Positions 31,302 to 39,164 of a stretch of 64,000 nucleotides of DNA are shown here, in pieces. Location of the stretch: positions 1,195,791 to 1,259,790 of the forward strand of contig NZ_HG964497.1 of assembly GCF_000613125.1 (NCBI RefSeq). The letters are read 5' to 3'. The DNA is from Bacillus sp. EB01 (GTDB lineage: Bacteria; Bacillota; Bacilli; Bacillales; Cytobacillaceae). The position numbers and the translations under genes were made by a program. The first letter of the stretch is position 1; each line of letters opens with the position of its first letter. The notes under the pieces were generated by a model. The model ran no database searches. It saw nothing but the letters and a program-made list of their open reading frames with translations, and was not told the DNA's origin.

Positions 31302-32291
31302 ATGGTCTATCAAGCAAGTGAACAGCGATATGATTCAATGGTTTATAACCGCTGCGGGCGCTCAGGGGTGAAGCTGCCAGCAATTTCATTGGGTCTTTGG
31401 CATAATTTCGGCGGCATGGATGTTTTTGAAAACGGGCGGTCTTTGATACGTAAAGCTTTTGATCTTGGAATCACCCATTTCGATCTTGCAAACAACTATG
31501 GACCTCCCCCAGGATCCGCTGAAGAGAACTTCGGGCAGATATTAAAAAAGGATTTTGCTTCTTATAGGGATGAAATGATTATTTCAACAAAAGCCGGCTA
31601 TACGATGTGGCAAGGCCCTTATGGCGACTGGGGTTCGAGAAAGTACCTCGTTTCAAGTCTAGACCAAAGCCTGAAAAGAATTGGCTTGGACTATGTCGAT
31701 ATTTTCTATCATCATCGCCCAGACCCTGAAACCCCGCTTGAGGAAACGATGATGGCACTTGACCATGTTGTCAGGCAGGGGAAGGCGCTATATGTTGGAA
31801 TCTCAAACTATCGTGCCGAAGAAGCGAGGAAAGCAATTTCCATTCTTAAGGAACTTGGAACTCCACTTTTAATTCATCAGCCATCCTACTCCATGTTTGA
31901 CCGCTGGATTGAGGGCGGACTTACAGACTTGCTGCAGGAAGAAGGTGTCGGGTCGATTGCATTCGTTCCCCTTGCACAAGGTTTGCTGACAAACCGGTAC
32001 TTAAATGGGATTCCTTCTGATTCCAGGGCCATGAAACCAAAGAGCTTCTTACAGGAAAGCGATGTTACAGAGGAAAAGCTGGAAAAGGTAAGGAGTTTAA
32101 ACGAACTTGCATCAGAACGAGGCCAATCACTTGCCCAGATGGCTTTAGCGTGGGTGCTGTGGGATGGAAAAATAACTTCGGCATTGATTGGAGCCAGTAA
32201 GGTAAGTCAGCTGGAGGAAAATGTGAAGGCATTGCAAAACCTAAAGTTCAGCCCGGAAGAGCTGCATAGAATAGAGAGCATATTAAAATAA
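31302..32291 (+). CDS. Aldo/keto reductase, YghZ-like (L-glyceraldehyde 3-phosphate reductase type)
   Basis: 329 residues. The catalytic tetrad is visible: Asp and Tyr in THFDLANNYGPPPGSAEENF, Lys in MIISTKAGYTMW, and His in DIFYHHRPDPETPLEE. The W-x-G-P-Y-G-D-W-G-S-R-K-Y insertion marks the YghZ/Kv-beta subfamily, which reduces aldehydes such as L-glyceraldehyde 3-phosphate or methylglyoxal with NADPH. It is monocistronic, with GGGAGG before the ATG. Confidence 0.85.
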   Translation: MVYQASEQRYDSMVYNRCGRSGVKLPAISLGLWHNFGGMDVFENGRSLIRKAFDLGITHFDLANNYGPPPGSAEENFGQILKKDFASYRDEMIISTKAGYTMWQGPYGDWGSRKYLVSSLDQSLKRIGLDYVDIFYHHRPDPETPLEETMMALDHVVRQGKALYVGISNYRAEEARKAISILKELGTPLLIHQPSYSMFDRWIEGGLTDLLQEEGVGSIAFVPLAQGLLTNRYLNGIPSDSRAMKPKSFLQESDVTEEKLEKVRSLNELASERGQSLAQMALAWVLWDGKITSALIGASKVSQLEENVKALQNLKFSPEELHRIESILK

Positions 32292-32411
32292 GGTTACAAA
32301 AGCAATTTTTAAAAAGGGTTATGCATTTTTTTTATAGGCTTCAATTAAAAGCTTTTGTTCATGGAAATTTCCTATTTGCACCGCATATATATTTATTAGG
32401 AGGCGAGGCAA

Positions 32412-32783
32412 ATGGAAATTTTAGCGTACGTGCTGCAAGGACTGTTGGCTGCCATGTTCTTAATGGCTGGTTCAGGGAAGATTACAGGATCCAAAATGCA
32501 TGTCGATAACTTTACGCATTGGCGCCTGCCGCAATGGTTCAGGGTTGTAACTGGGCTGGTTGAAGTGGCGAGTGCTTTGGCGTTAATTGTTGGCTATTGG
32601 CATCCAAGCTGGGCTGCAGCAGGTGCACTCCTCCTCGGAATAACTGGGATTGGTGGAGTCGTGACCCACTTAAGGGCAAAGGACCCTTTTAAGCAAACCG
32701 TAACAATCCTTGTTCTTGGGGTGTTAGCATTTGTTCTTTTATACATCCGCTGGTCAGACTTATCCAATTTTCCGGGATTTTAA
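32412..32783 (+). CDS. DoxX-family membrane protein
   Basis: 123 residues with four membrane helices (LAYVLQGLLAAMFLMAGSGK, VTGLVEVASALALIVGYW, AGALLLGITGIGGVVTHL, and a last one). The A-x-x-F-x-x-A-G-x-x-K start is diagnostic for DoxX-like proteins, whose biochemical role in Bacilli is unclear but may involve respiratory or redox metabolism. A TTAGGAGG site precedes the ATG. Confidence 0.8.
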   Translation: MEILAYVLQGLLAAMFLMAGSGKITGSKMHVDNFTHWRLPQWFRVVTGLVEVASALALIVGYWHPSWAAAGALLLGITGIGGVVTHLRAKDPFKQTVTILVLGVLAFVLLYIRWSDLSNFPGF

Positions 32784-32792
32784 TTTCACGAC

Positions 32793-32819
32793 AAAAGGAA
32801 CGGCTTCCCGTTCCTTTTT
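32793..32819. terminator. Rho-independent terminator
   Basis: AAAAGGAACGG and CCGTTCCTTTTT arms follow the DoxX gene; A and T tracts on both sides allow bidirectional use. Confidence 0.85.
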
Positions 32820-32881
32820 GCTTCATGCATACACAAATATAGCTTTTCGCAACAATAGTTGCTATTATATCGGGTTTTTCT

Positions 32882-32963
32882 ACGTCTAGCTCCAGCACCT
32901 ATCGCCTAGTGTACTTCGTTCCCCTCGTTACGATAAGTCAACATCGATTCACTTGCGCTTTTG
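32882..32963. repeat. Dispersed Bacillaceae intergenic repeat
   Basis: The stretch runs from CGTCTAGCTCCAGCACC to CACTTGCGCTTTTG. The ends, GTCTAGCTCCAGC and CTTGCGCTTTTG, are those of a widespread short intergenic repeat in Bacillaceae. A fragment of the same right end (GGCGCTTGCGCTTTTGT) is found at 62692-62709. Confidence 0.55.
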
Positions 32964-32966
32964 TTT

Positions 32967-33491
32967 TTATAAAAGTGATAAACAAATGGCTCCCGTAGCA
33001 ACTCCAAGCAAGGCTCCAGCCAGTACGTCCGAAGGATAATGGAGACCAAGAAAAACCCTTGATAGTCCAACTAAAAATGCCAAAGGGATAAGAAAAAGTG
33101 AAAGGACAGGAAACTGGATGGATAGCGGTGTTACAACCGAGAAGACTGCAGTCGTGTGTCCGGATGGAAACGAATGATCCTTTAAAGGGTTTTCAGGTAT
33201 TAACGCTCTTTCAAGTGCCAGGTAAGGGCGTTTGCGGGGGAAGAGTTTCTTGATTATATAAACGGGCAGATGGCTTAATGCAAGTGCCCATGCGCAGGCT
33301 GTAGCTGCAGTAGCAGCTTTGCCTGTTGTAAAAAACAGGAGAAATAGTACGGTTCCGATTGTAAAAGTAGCGCCGCCAAAATGGGTAATCAATCCAATCC
33401 ATTTACTCATGATTTTATGCTCGAAATGGCGATTGATGCTATAGAAAAGCTGACACTCAAAGTCGTAACAGGTCTGAATGAATTTTGTCAT
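32967..33491 (-). CDS. PAP2-family phosphatase (undecaprenyl-diphosphatase-like)
   Basis: 174 residues with about five membrane helices. The three PAP2 motifs are present: KKLFPRKRPYL, PSGHTTAVFS and SRVFLGLHYPSD. Small membrane PAP2 enzymes of this type (BcrC/YwoA-like) dephosphorylate undecaprenyl diphosphate for cell-wall lipid recycling or other lipid phosphates. ATG 33491 is 9 bases after GGAGGG; TTG 33500 is the alternative. It is divergent from the ABC exporter, with a promoter region between them. Confidence 0.82.
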   Translation of the reverse strand: MTKFIQTCYDFECQLFYSINRHFEHKIMSKWIGLITHFGGATFTIGTVLFLLFFTTGKAATAATACAWALALSHLPVYIIKKLFPRKRPYLALERALIPENPLKDHSFPSGHTTAVFSVVTPLSIQFPVLSLFLIPLAFLVGLSRVFLGLHYPSDVLAGALLGVATGAICLSLL

Positions 33492-33691
33492 ACTGATCAA
33501 CCCTCCATAATCTCAGTTTCCTTCATTATAGAGGACTAATACTCTTTACTTTTTAACTAGAGGTTAAAAGATTGTAAAAGTTTATTATATAGAAGTAAAA
33601 GAGTATGACCCTGACCAAATCCCCTATTTAAGTATTGTAAAATCTGCCAACGGTGGACTATAATCGGTAAGACAAAGGGGGATAACTCAGG

Positions 33692-35413
33692 ATGATTCAT
33701 CGTTTTTTTACATACTACAAACCGCATAAGCGGTTATTCATTATTGATTTCACATGTGCAGTGATTGTCGCATTGCTTGAGCTTGCATTTCCGATGGCAG
33801 TCCAATGGTTCATTGATAAACTGCTGCCGGGTCAAAACTGGAATGCCATTGTCGGTGTTAGCATCGGGCTATTGCTTTTATATGTTTTAAGCACTTGCCT
33901 TCAATATATCGTCAACTACTGGGGCCATAAGCTTGGTATCAATATTGAAACGGATATGAGGCAGGAGCTTTTTCAGCATGTCCAAAGACAATCCTTCCGC
34001 TTTTTTGATAACACAAAGACAGGTCATATCATGAGCAGAATAACAAATGACTTGTTTGATCTTGGCGAGCTGGCCCATCATGGTCCCGAGGATTTATTTA
34101 TTGCGGCGATGACCTTCGTTGGCGCATTCTGGATAATGCTTACCATTAATGTAAAACTGGCCCTTGTCATCATGATGATTGTACCGTTCCTCATCTGGCT
34201 GATGTATTATTCAAACAAGAGGATGAATGCGGCATGGAAAAACATGTACAGCAACATTGCGGATGTTAATGCCCGGGTCGAGGATAGTGTCGCTGGAATT
34301 CGCGTCGTTCAGTCGTTTACGAATGAAGATTTTGAGATTGAAAGATTCAAGAAAAATAACCGGAAATTCCGCCTCGCTAAATTAACTGGCTACAAAGTTA
34401 TGTCGTTTAGCCTTGCGGGCATGTATTTTTCAACCAGGATTATGGTCTTGATTGTTCTTGTTTATGGAGCGTGGCTTAGCTTTACTGGTACGATGACCTA
34501 TGGAGAACTGGTTGGGTTTGTCTTATATGTAAATGTTCTGTTCAAACCAATTGACAAGATTAGTGCCATTCTCGAGCTTTATCCTAAAGGAATGGCTGGT
34601 TTCAAACGGTTTACCGAGCTGATCGATCAGACTCCCGATGTAATTGATGTCGAGGATGCAATTGAAGTCAGCAGCCTAAATGGAAATATAGACTTTACCA
34701 ATGTGACCTTCAGCTATGATGACAATAAACCGGTATTAAAGGGAATTGACCTTCAGATTCGCCATGGTGAGACGATTGCCTTCGTTGGTCCTTCTGGAGC
34801 AGGTAAAACAACTATATGTTCATTAATACCACGCTTTTATGACGTCAACGGCGGTTGTATCACAATAGATGGAATTGATATCCGCAATATGACTAAAAAG
34901 TCTTTGCGTTCCCAAATCGGTATCGTTCAACAAGACGTCTTTCTGTTTACCGGGACGCTTCGCGAGAATATTGCCTACGGTTCATTGGATTCAACCCAGG
35001 ATGATATTGAGGAAGCTGCACGCAGGGCGCATCTAAAAGATTTTATTGCGGGTCTCCCCGAAGGCTATGAAACCCAAATCGGTGAGCGCGGCTTGAAGTT
35101 ATCAGGCGGCCAGAAACAGCGGATTGCCATCGCAAGGATGTTTTTGAAAAACCCGCCAATCCTCATTCTTGATGAAGCCACTTCCGCCCTTGATACAGAA
35201 ACAGAGCGGATTATCCAAAGGGCACTGAATGAATTGGCGAAGGATCGTACGACTCTTGTCATTGCCCACAGGCTGGCAACAATCCGCAATGCAGATCGAA
35301 TTATCGTCGTCACAGAAGACGGAATTGCCGAAGAAGGTACTCATACAGAACTGATTGAGCGGGGTGGCATTTTTGCCAACCTCCATAAGGTACAATTTGA
35401 AACAATTACTTAA
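33692..35413 (+). CDS. ABC exporter, fused membrane and ATPase domains
   Basis: 573 residues, a half-transporter that should dimerise. Residues 1-300 are the six-helix type I exporter domain. The ATPase has Walker A GPSGAGKTT, Q-loop IVQQDVFLF, signature LSGGQKQRIAIA, Walker B ILILDEATSALD and the H-loop VIAHRLATI. It resembles YknU/YfiB/BmrA-type multidrug or lipid exporters. It is monocistronic and ends at a terminator. Confidence 0.88.
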   Translation: MIHRFFTYYKPHKRLFIIDFTCAVIVALLELAFPMAVQWFIDKLLPGQNWNAIVGVSIGLLLLYVLSTCLQYIVNYWGHKLGINIETDMRQELFQHVQRQSFRFFDNTKTGHIMSRITNDLFDLGELAHHGPEDLFIAAMTFVGAFWIMLTINVKLALVIMMIVPFLIWLMYYSNKRMNAAWKNMYSNIADVNARVEDSVAGIRVVQSFTNEDFEIERFKKNNRKFRLAKLTGYKVMSFSLAGMYFSTRIMVLIVLVYGAWLSFTGTMTYGELVGFVLYVNVLFKPIDKISAILELYPKGMAGFKRFTELIDQTPDVIDVEDAIEVSSLNGNIDFTNVTFSYDDNKPVLKGIDLQIRHGETIAFVGPSGAGKTTICSLIPRFYDVNGGCITIDGIDIRNMTKKSLRSQIGIVQQDVFLFTGTLRENIAYGSLDSTQDDIEEAARRAHLKDFIAGLPEGYETQIGERGLKLSGGQKQRIAIARMFLKNPPILILDEATSALDTETERIIQRALNELAKDRTTLVIAHRLATIRNADRIIVVTEDGIAEEGTHTELIERGGIFANLHKVQFETIT

Positions 35414-35419
35414 TGAATG

Positions 35420-35453
35420 AAAGTGTCAGGATTTATTGAAGCTCCTGACACTT
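35420..35453. terminator. Rho-independent terminator
   Basis: AAAGTGTCAGGA and TCCTGACACTTT arms, a 12-bp perfect stem after the ABC exporter gene. Confidence 0.8.
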
Positions 35454-35459
35454 TCTACG

Positions 35460-35658
35460 TTATTTACGGCGCAGGCCTGATATTTTGTCAACAAGGCGCA
35501 TACACTGTTTCTTTATTGAAAATTGCCTATAGACATCTTTTTGAAAAAGAGTAATATAGGTTTGTATGTTTTCAACTTGAAGGTCCGATTGAATTAATTG
35601 TGATTGTTCTTCGGGCTTTAGCTCTATGTAAAACAATGGGCTTTGCGGGACTAATCAT
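35460..35658 (-). pseudogene. Small hypothetical protein gene, probably frameshifted
   Basis: A coherent 58-codon frame (TTG 35636 to TAA 35460) encodes YIELKPEEQSQLIQSDLQVE, NIQTYITLFQKDVYRQFSIK and KQCMRLVDKISGLRRK, a charged, helical, protein-like sequence. It has no proper start or ribosome site. A different frame upstream has ATG 35658 after AGGA and gives MISPAKP. A one-base indel between the two would join them into a protein of about 65 residues. No family is recognised. Confidence 0.4.
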
Positions 35659-35738
35659 CAGTGAAAAATCCTGCTGAAGGAGGATTCGCCTTATCTAATA
35701 AATGCGCTAAGCTGCGTGTTGAAAGAAGGGGAAATGTA

Positions 35739-37112
35739 ATGCAGGCAGCACAGAAAAAGGCCTTTATCGAGCCTGGCCTATTTACCTTAACATGGCCGAT
35801 ATTCATAGAATCATTTTTATATATTTTAATGGGCAGCACCGATACCTTTATGCTTGCTTATGTTTCGGATGAAGCAGTTGCGGCTGTTGGTGTCGCGAAT
35901 CAGCTGGTTTTCTTTGCTATTCTGGTATTCCAGTTCGTGGCGACTGGGACGACAGTGCTCATCTCGCAAAATCTGGGGGCAGGGCTCATCAAGGAGGCCA
36001 GGAGTATCTCTGGTGTTTCTATTTCCTTGAACCTCATTTTTGGGCTTGTTGTCAGTTCATTGGTTGTCTTATTCAGGGATCAATTTTTAAGTCTATTTCA
36101 GCTTACTCCGGAAATCCATGTGCTTGCAGAACAATATTTGCTGATTGTCGGTGCAACTCTGTTTTCCCAGGCTTTGCTCGTAACAGTGTCCTCAATTCTA
36201 CGTGCGAATGGTTTTACAAAAGAAGCTATGTTTATTTCTGTTTTAATGAACATTATCCATCTTATAGGAAACAGCTTGTTCATTTATGGCTTGTTCGGGA
36301 TCCCTCAGCTTGGTATCCAGGGTGTTGCCATTTCAACTGCACTTAGCCGATTGATTGCTGTAGGGCTTATCTTTTGGATTATGTATAAACGCCTGCCTTT
36401 CAAAATTAGACAGAAGGATTATACCAGCTTCAATCTCTCCTATATTAAAAAAATCCTTAGGATTGGCATCCCGTCTGCTGGTGAAAACCTTATGTATAAT
36501 ACAAGCCAAATGGCAATGACTGCAATTATTGCCCTTATTGGCGCGATGGCACTCACAACCAGGGTATATACATGGAATATTATGTCCTTCATGATGCTGT
36601 TTGGCATGTCTCTGGGGCAGGGGACGCAAATTCTGATTGGCTATAAAGTTGGTGCTGGGGATTTTGACGGTGCATATCGACGCCTTTTGAAAAGTCTTAG
36701 GCTGAGCCTGATGTTGACGATTGTCTCGGTTATTCCGATTGTTTTGATAAGGGAACCGCTTTTAGGCATTTTTACTGACAATAATGCTATTATCCAGGAA
36801 GGAGCTAAGCTTTTGCTGCTTTGCCTTATCCTGGAGCCAGGGCGAACATTTAATATGGTAATTATCAGTGCACTCAGGGCGGCTGGGGATGTCAACTTCC
36901 CTGTTAAAATGGCTTTCCTGTCAATGTGGGCAATAAGCGTTCCATTAGGTTACTTCCTGGGAATTACAATGGGCCTCGGCCTCTCAGGCATTTGGATCGC
37001 ATTTATATTTGATGAATGGTTCCGGGGAATCATCATGTACTTTAGATGGAAAAGCCGGGTCTGGGAAAAGAAAAGCTTTGTTGATCATTCCATACAAACT
37101 GTTAACACGTGA
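35739..37112 (+). CDS. MATE-family efflux transporter
   Basis: 457 residues, twelve membrane helices in two six-helix bundles. The N-terminus (ALTLTWPIFIES-like segment, FTLTWPIFIESFLYILMGST with DTFMLAYVSDEAVAAVGVAN) and the middle (SAGENLMYNTSQMAMTAIIA) match MatE domains of the NorM/DinF class, which export cationic compounds in exchange for sodium or protons. ATG 35739 follows GAAGGGG by 7 bases; the longer frame from 35661 would add a non-family extension. A terminator follows. Confidence 0.87.
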   Translation: MQAAQKKAFIEPGLFTLTWPIFIESFLYILMGSTDTFMLAYVSDEAVAAVGVANQLVFFAILVFQFVATGTTVLISQNLGAGLIKEARSISGVSISLNLIFGLVVSSLVVLFRDQFLSLFQLTPEIHVLAEQYLLIVGATLFSQALLVTVSSILRANGFTKEAMFISVLMNIIHLIGNSLFIYGLFGIPQLGIQGVAISTALSRLIAVGLIFWIMYKRLPFKIRQKDYTSFNLSYIKKILRIGIPSAGENLMYNTSQMAMTAIIALIGAMALTTRVYTWNIMSFMMLFGMSLGQGTQILIGYKVGAGDFDGAYRRLLKSLRLSLMLTIVSVIPIVLIREPLLGIFTDNNAIIQEGAKLLLLCLILEPGRTFNMVIISALRAAGDVNFPVKMAFLSMWAISVPLGYFLGITMGLGLSGIWIAFIFDEWFRGIIMYFRWKSRVWEKKSFVDHSIQTVNT

Positions 37113-37138
37113 AACCACTGAAAAGTGGTTTTTTTTTA
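37110..37138 (+). terminator. Rho-independent terminator
   Basis: AAACCACT and AGTGGTTT arms followed by a run of T, after the MATE gene. Confidence 0.8.
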
Positions 37139-37327
37139 TAGCAGCTAAAATTGAGCATCCTGGGAGAAAAACCTTCTAAAATGCCTATTCTATCAACAGT
37201 AACAAGCAGATAGGAATAGTTTTCTATAACTTAGATAGTGAAAAACACTAAAATGCAAGAAAAATAGAAAGATGGAAATAATAAAAAATAAAATTTTGAA
37301 CAAATTGTTACCGGTTTCACTTTTTTC

Positions 37328-37356
37328 TTGCAAACGTATACAAGGGATGCTAGTAT
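37328..37356 (+). promoter_or_regulatory. Sigma-A promoter of the GPH symporter gene
   Basis: TTGCAA at 37328-37333, a 17-bp spacer and TAGTAT at 37351-37356. A cre overlaps the -35 box and a GntR operator overlaps the -10 box. Confidence 0.75.
37329..37342. promoter_or_regulatory. CcpA cre site
   Basis: TGCAAACGTATACA matches the cre consensus TGNAANCGNWNNCW at every fixed position. It covers the -35 box, so CcpA would block RNA polymerase when preferred sugars are present. Confidence 0.65.
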
Positions 37357-37367
37357 ACTAGTATAAC
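37352..37367. promoter_or_regulatory. GntR operator 1 (TATACTAGTATA core)
   Basis: The core 37354-37365 is a perfect 12-bp palindrome. A second overlapping half, TGCTAGTATAC, lies just to the left. The site covers the -10 box. It is shared with three other sites in this region and is likely bound by the FCD-type regulator at 41125. Confidence 0.7.
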
Positions 37368-37378
37368 AAGTGAGGGGG

Positions 37379-37475
37379 GAATTTCTAATACCCGAAATTC
37401 TACTAGCAATTTAAAGAATGATTGCAGCCGGGTTAACTAATAACTAATAGAGAAATTAACCTTAGGTGTTTAAAA
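37379..37475 (+). other. Structured 5' leader of the symporter gene
   Basis: The roughly 200-base leader has hairpin arms GAATTTC/GAAATTC (37379-37400) and GGTTAA/TTAACC near 37434-37464. It matches no riboswitch known to me. The remainder of the gap to 37560 shows nothing else. Confidence 0.35.
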
Positions 37476-37572
37476 AGGGTATACTGCAATACTAATTCTT
37501 CATTTCTATTTAAGCTTCACAGGATTCAAAAAGCACTTTTATAGAACACATTCTTATTTTGAGGTGAGAAAC

Positions 37573-38943
37573 ATGAGTGATAAAAAAGTTCGCCCATTCG
37601 GCATGAGAGACAAATTAGGTTATTTGTTTGGTGATTTCGGGAATGATTTCTTCTTTATTCTTGTAGCAGCATTCTTAATGGTATTTTATACAGATGTTTT
37701 TGGTTTGAATCCAGCAGCAGTCGGGTTGCTATTCACGATTGCGCGTTTGTGGGATGCCTTTGCTGACGTAGCATGGGGCCGCTTCATTGATACGAGGAAA
37801 GCAACTAAAAACGGGAAATTCAAGCCTTGGATTTTAAGGATGTCAGTTCCCCTCGTTGTTTCCGGTGTCCTTATGTTCGTAACCATTCCTGGACAATCTG
37901 ATGGTTTTTATCTTGCTTATGCTTATGTAACCTATATCGTTTGGGGAACATTGTATTCAACTGTTAACATCCCTTATGGTTCAATGGCTTCTGTTATTAC
38001 AGCTGATCCTGTTGAGCGTACTGCATTATCAAGCTGGAGAACCGCTGGTGCTCAAATGGCTGGTTTAGTTATCAACGTAGTTGGACCAATGATTCTATTT
38101 GTTAACAATAAGGCTGATGCGGATCGTTTCCTATTAGGTGCGCTAATTTTTGGAGGCCTTGCAATTGCTTGCTACCTTGCTTGTTACTACATGTCAACAG
38201 AACGTATTGTTATGGACGAAACGTCAAAACCAAAAACAAACATGAACAAAACCATGAAAGGACTTGTGAAAAACAAGCCGCTAATGGTGTTCCTTGTAGC
38301 CGCTTTAACATTCATGATTGTATTTATGCTTATTGGTACTGTAAACGTCTACTTGTTTAAGAATTACTTCGAAAATGCTAAAGCCTTAAGTATAGTTGGA
38401 CTTCTTCAATCATTGGCAGTATTTGTTGCTATGCCATTTGTTGGTCCGCTCGTTAAGAAATTTGGTAAAAAAGAAGTTGCTTCTGGCGGCTTATTGGTAG
38501 CAGCTGTTGTATACTTTATTCTGTATTTGCTTCCAAACGTTACAGCAACGACGTTTATTGCCATCCTGACAGTTGCTATGCTTGGTTACGGTGTCTTCAA
38601 CCTTGTTGTTTGGGCTTTCGTTACTGACGTTATCGACTATCATGAATATTTAACTGGCCTTCGTGAAGATGCTACAGTTTACTCTATCTATTCCATGGCA
38701 CGCAAAATTGGCCAGGCTGTAGCAGGTGGTGTTGGTGGTGCTGCAATTGCAGCAGTTGGCTATAATGCGAAGCTTGGTGAACAATCAGCTGAAACTCTTT
38801 CAGGAATTCATACTCTTGCTACCTTAGTTCCTGCACTTACATTCATAGCTGTATTCCTAATCATGGTATTCCTATATCCATTGAATAAAAAGCGCACTCT
38901 TCAATTGGCTGAAGATCTAGCTGCAAAGCGCGCAGGGAAATAA
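37573..38943 (+). CDS. GPH-family sugar/glucuronide:cation symporter
   Basis: 456 residues with twelve membrane helices. The N-terminus (DKLGYLFGDFGNDFFFILVA ... FTIARLWDAFADVAWGRFID) is the GPH signature with the conserved Asp in helix 2 and the R-x-x-D-x-x-x-D motif. Members such as UidB, YnaJ and YjmB carry glucuronides, pentosides or hexuronates with protons or sodium. Gene context makes a uronate or uronide the likely cargo. ATG 37573 lies 8 bases after GAGGTG. Codons ending in T (GCT, GTT, CGT) are frequent, as in highly induced genes. Confidence 0.85.
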   Translation: MSDKKVRPFGMRDKLGYLFGDFGNDFFFILVAAFLMVFYTDVFGLNPAAVGLLFTIARLWDAFADVAWGRFIDTRKATKNGKFKPWILRMSVPLVVSGVLMFVTIPGQSDGFYLAYAYVTYIVWGTLYSTVNIPYGSMASVITADPVERTALSSWRTAGAQMAGLVINVVGPMILFVNNKADADRFLLGALIFGGLAIACYLACYYMSTERIVMDETSKPKTNMNKTMKGLVKNKPLMVFLVAALTFMIVFMLIGTVNVYLFKNYFENAKALSIVGLLQSLAVFVAMPFVGPLVKKFGKKEVASGGLLVAAVVYFILYLLPNVTATTFIAILTVAMLGYGVFNLVVWAFVTDVIDYHEYLTGLREDATVYSIYSMARKIGQAVAGGVGGAAIAAVGYNAKLGEQSAETLSGIHTLATLVPALTFIAVFLIMVFLYPLNKKRTLQLAEDLAAKRAGK

Positions 38944-38954
38944 TAGTCATAATA

Positions 38955-38990
38955 GGAAGATAGTTGCCATTGTGTAACTATCTTCTTTCA
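38955..38990 (+). terminator. Rho-independent terminator
   Basis: GAAGATAGTT and AACTATCTTC arms follow the symporter gene; the T tract is short (CTTTCAT), so readthrough is possible. Confidence 0.6.
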
Positions 38991-39003
38991 TAATAGTAAT
39001 GGC

Positions 39004-39033
39004 TTGTTAAAAATTATACATGTATGCTAGTAT
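39004..39033 (+). promoter_or_regulatory. Promoter of the first GH3 gene
   Basis: TTGTTA at 39004, an 18-bp spacer and TAGTAT at 39028. The -10 box lies inside GntR operator 2. Confidence 0.6.
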
Positions 39034-39036
39034 ACA
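39021..39036. promoter_or_regulatory. GntR operator 2 (TGTATGCTAGTATACA)
   Basis: Sixteen bases identical to operator 4 at 48489. It overlaps the -10 box of the GH3 promoter. Confidence 0.7.
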
Positions 39037-39164
39037 AATGAAAGCCTATACAATAGATAGGACAGTTCAAAAGAGATGCCTAAATGGTATAGTGGTCCGA
39101 GTGGCCGGAAAACCTATTTTGAGCAATCTTATTTGAACGTTAATTTGTAAAGGAGTGGACAACA

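Noticed and set aside
39079-39110. tRNA-like string (GGTATAGTGGTCCGAGTGGCC)
   Set aside because: It recalls parts of tRNA arms, but no acceptor stem, anticodon loop or T-arm can be formed around it.
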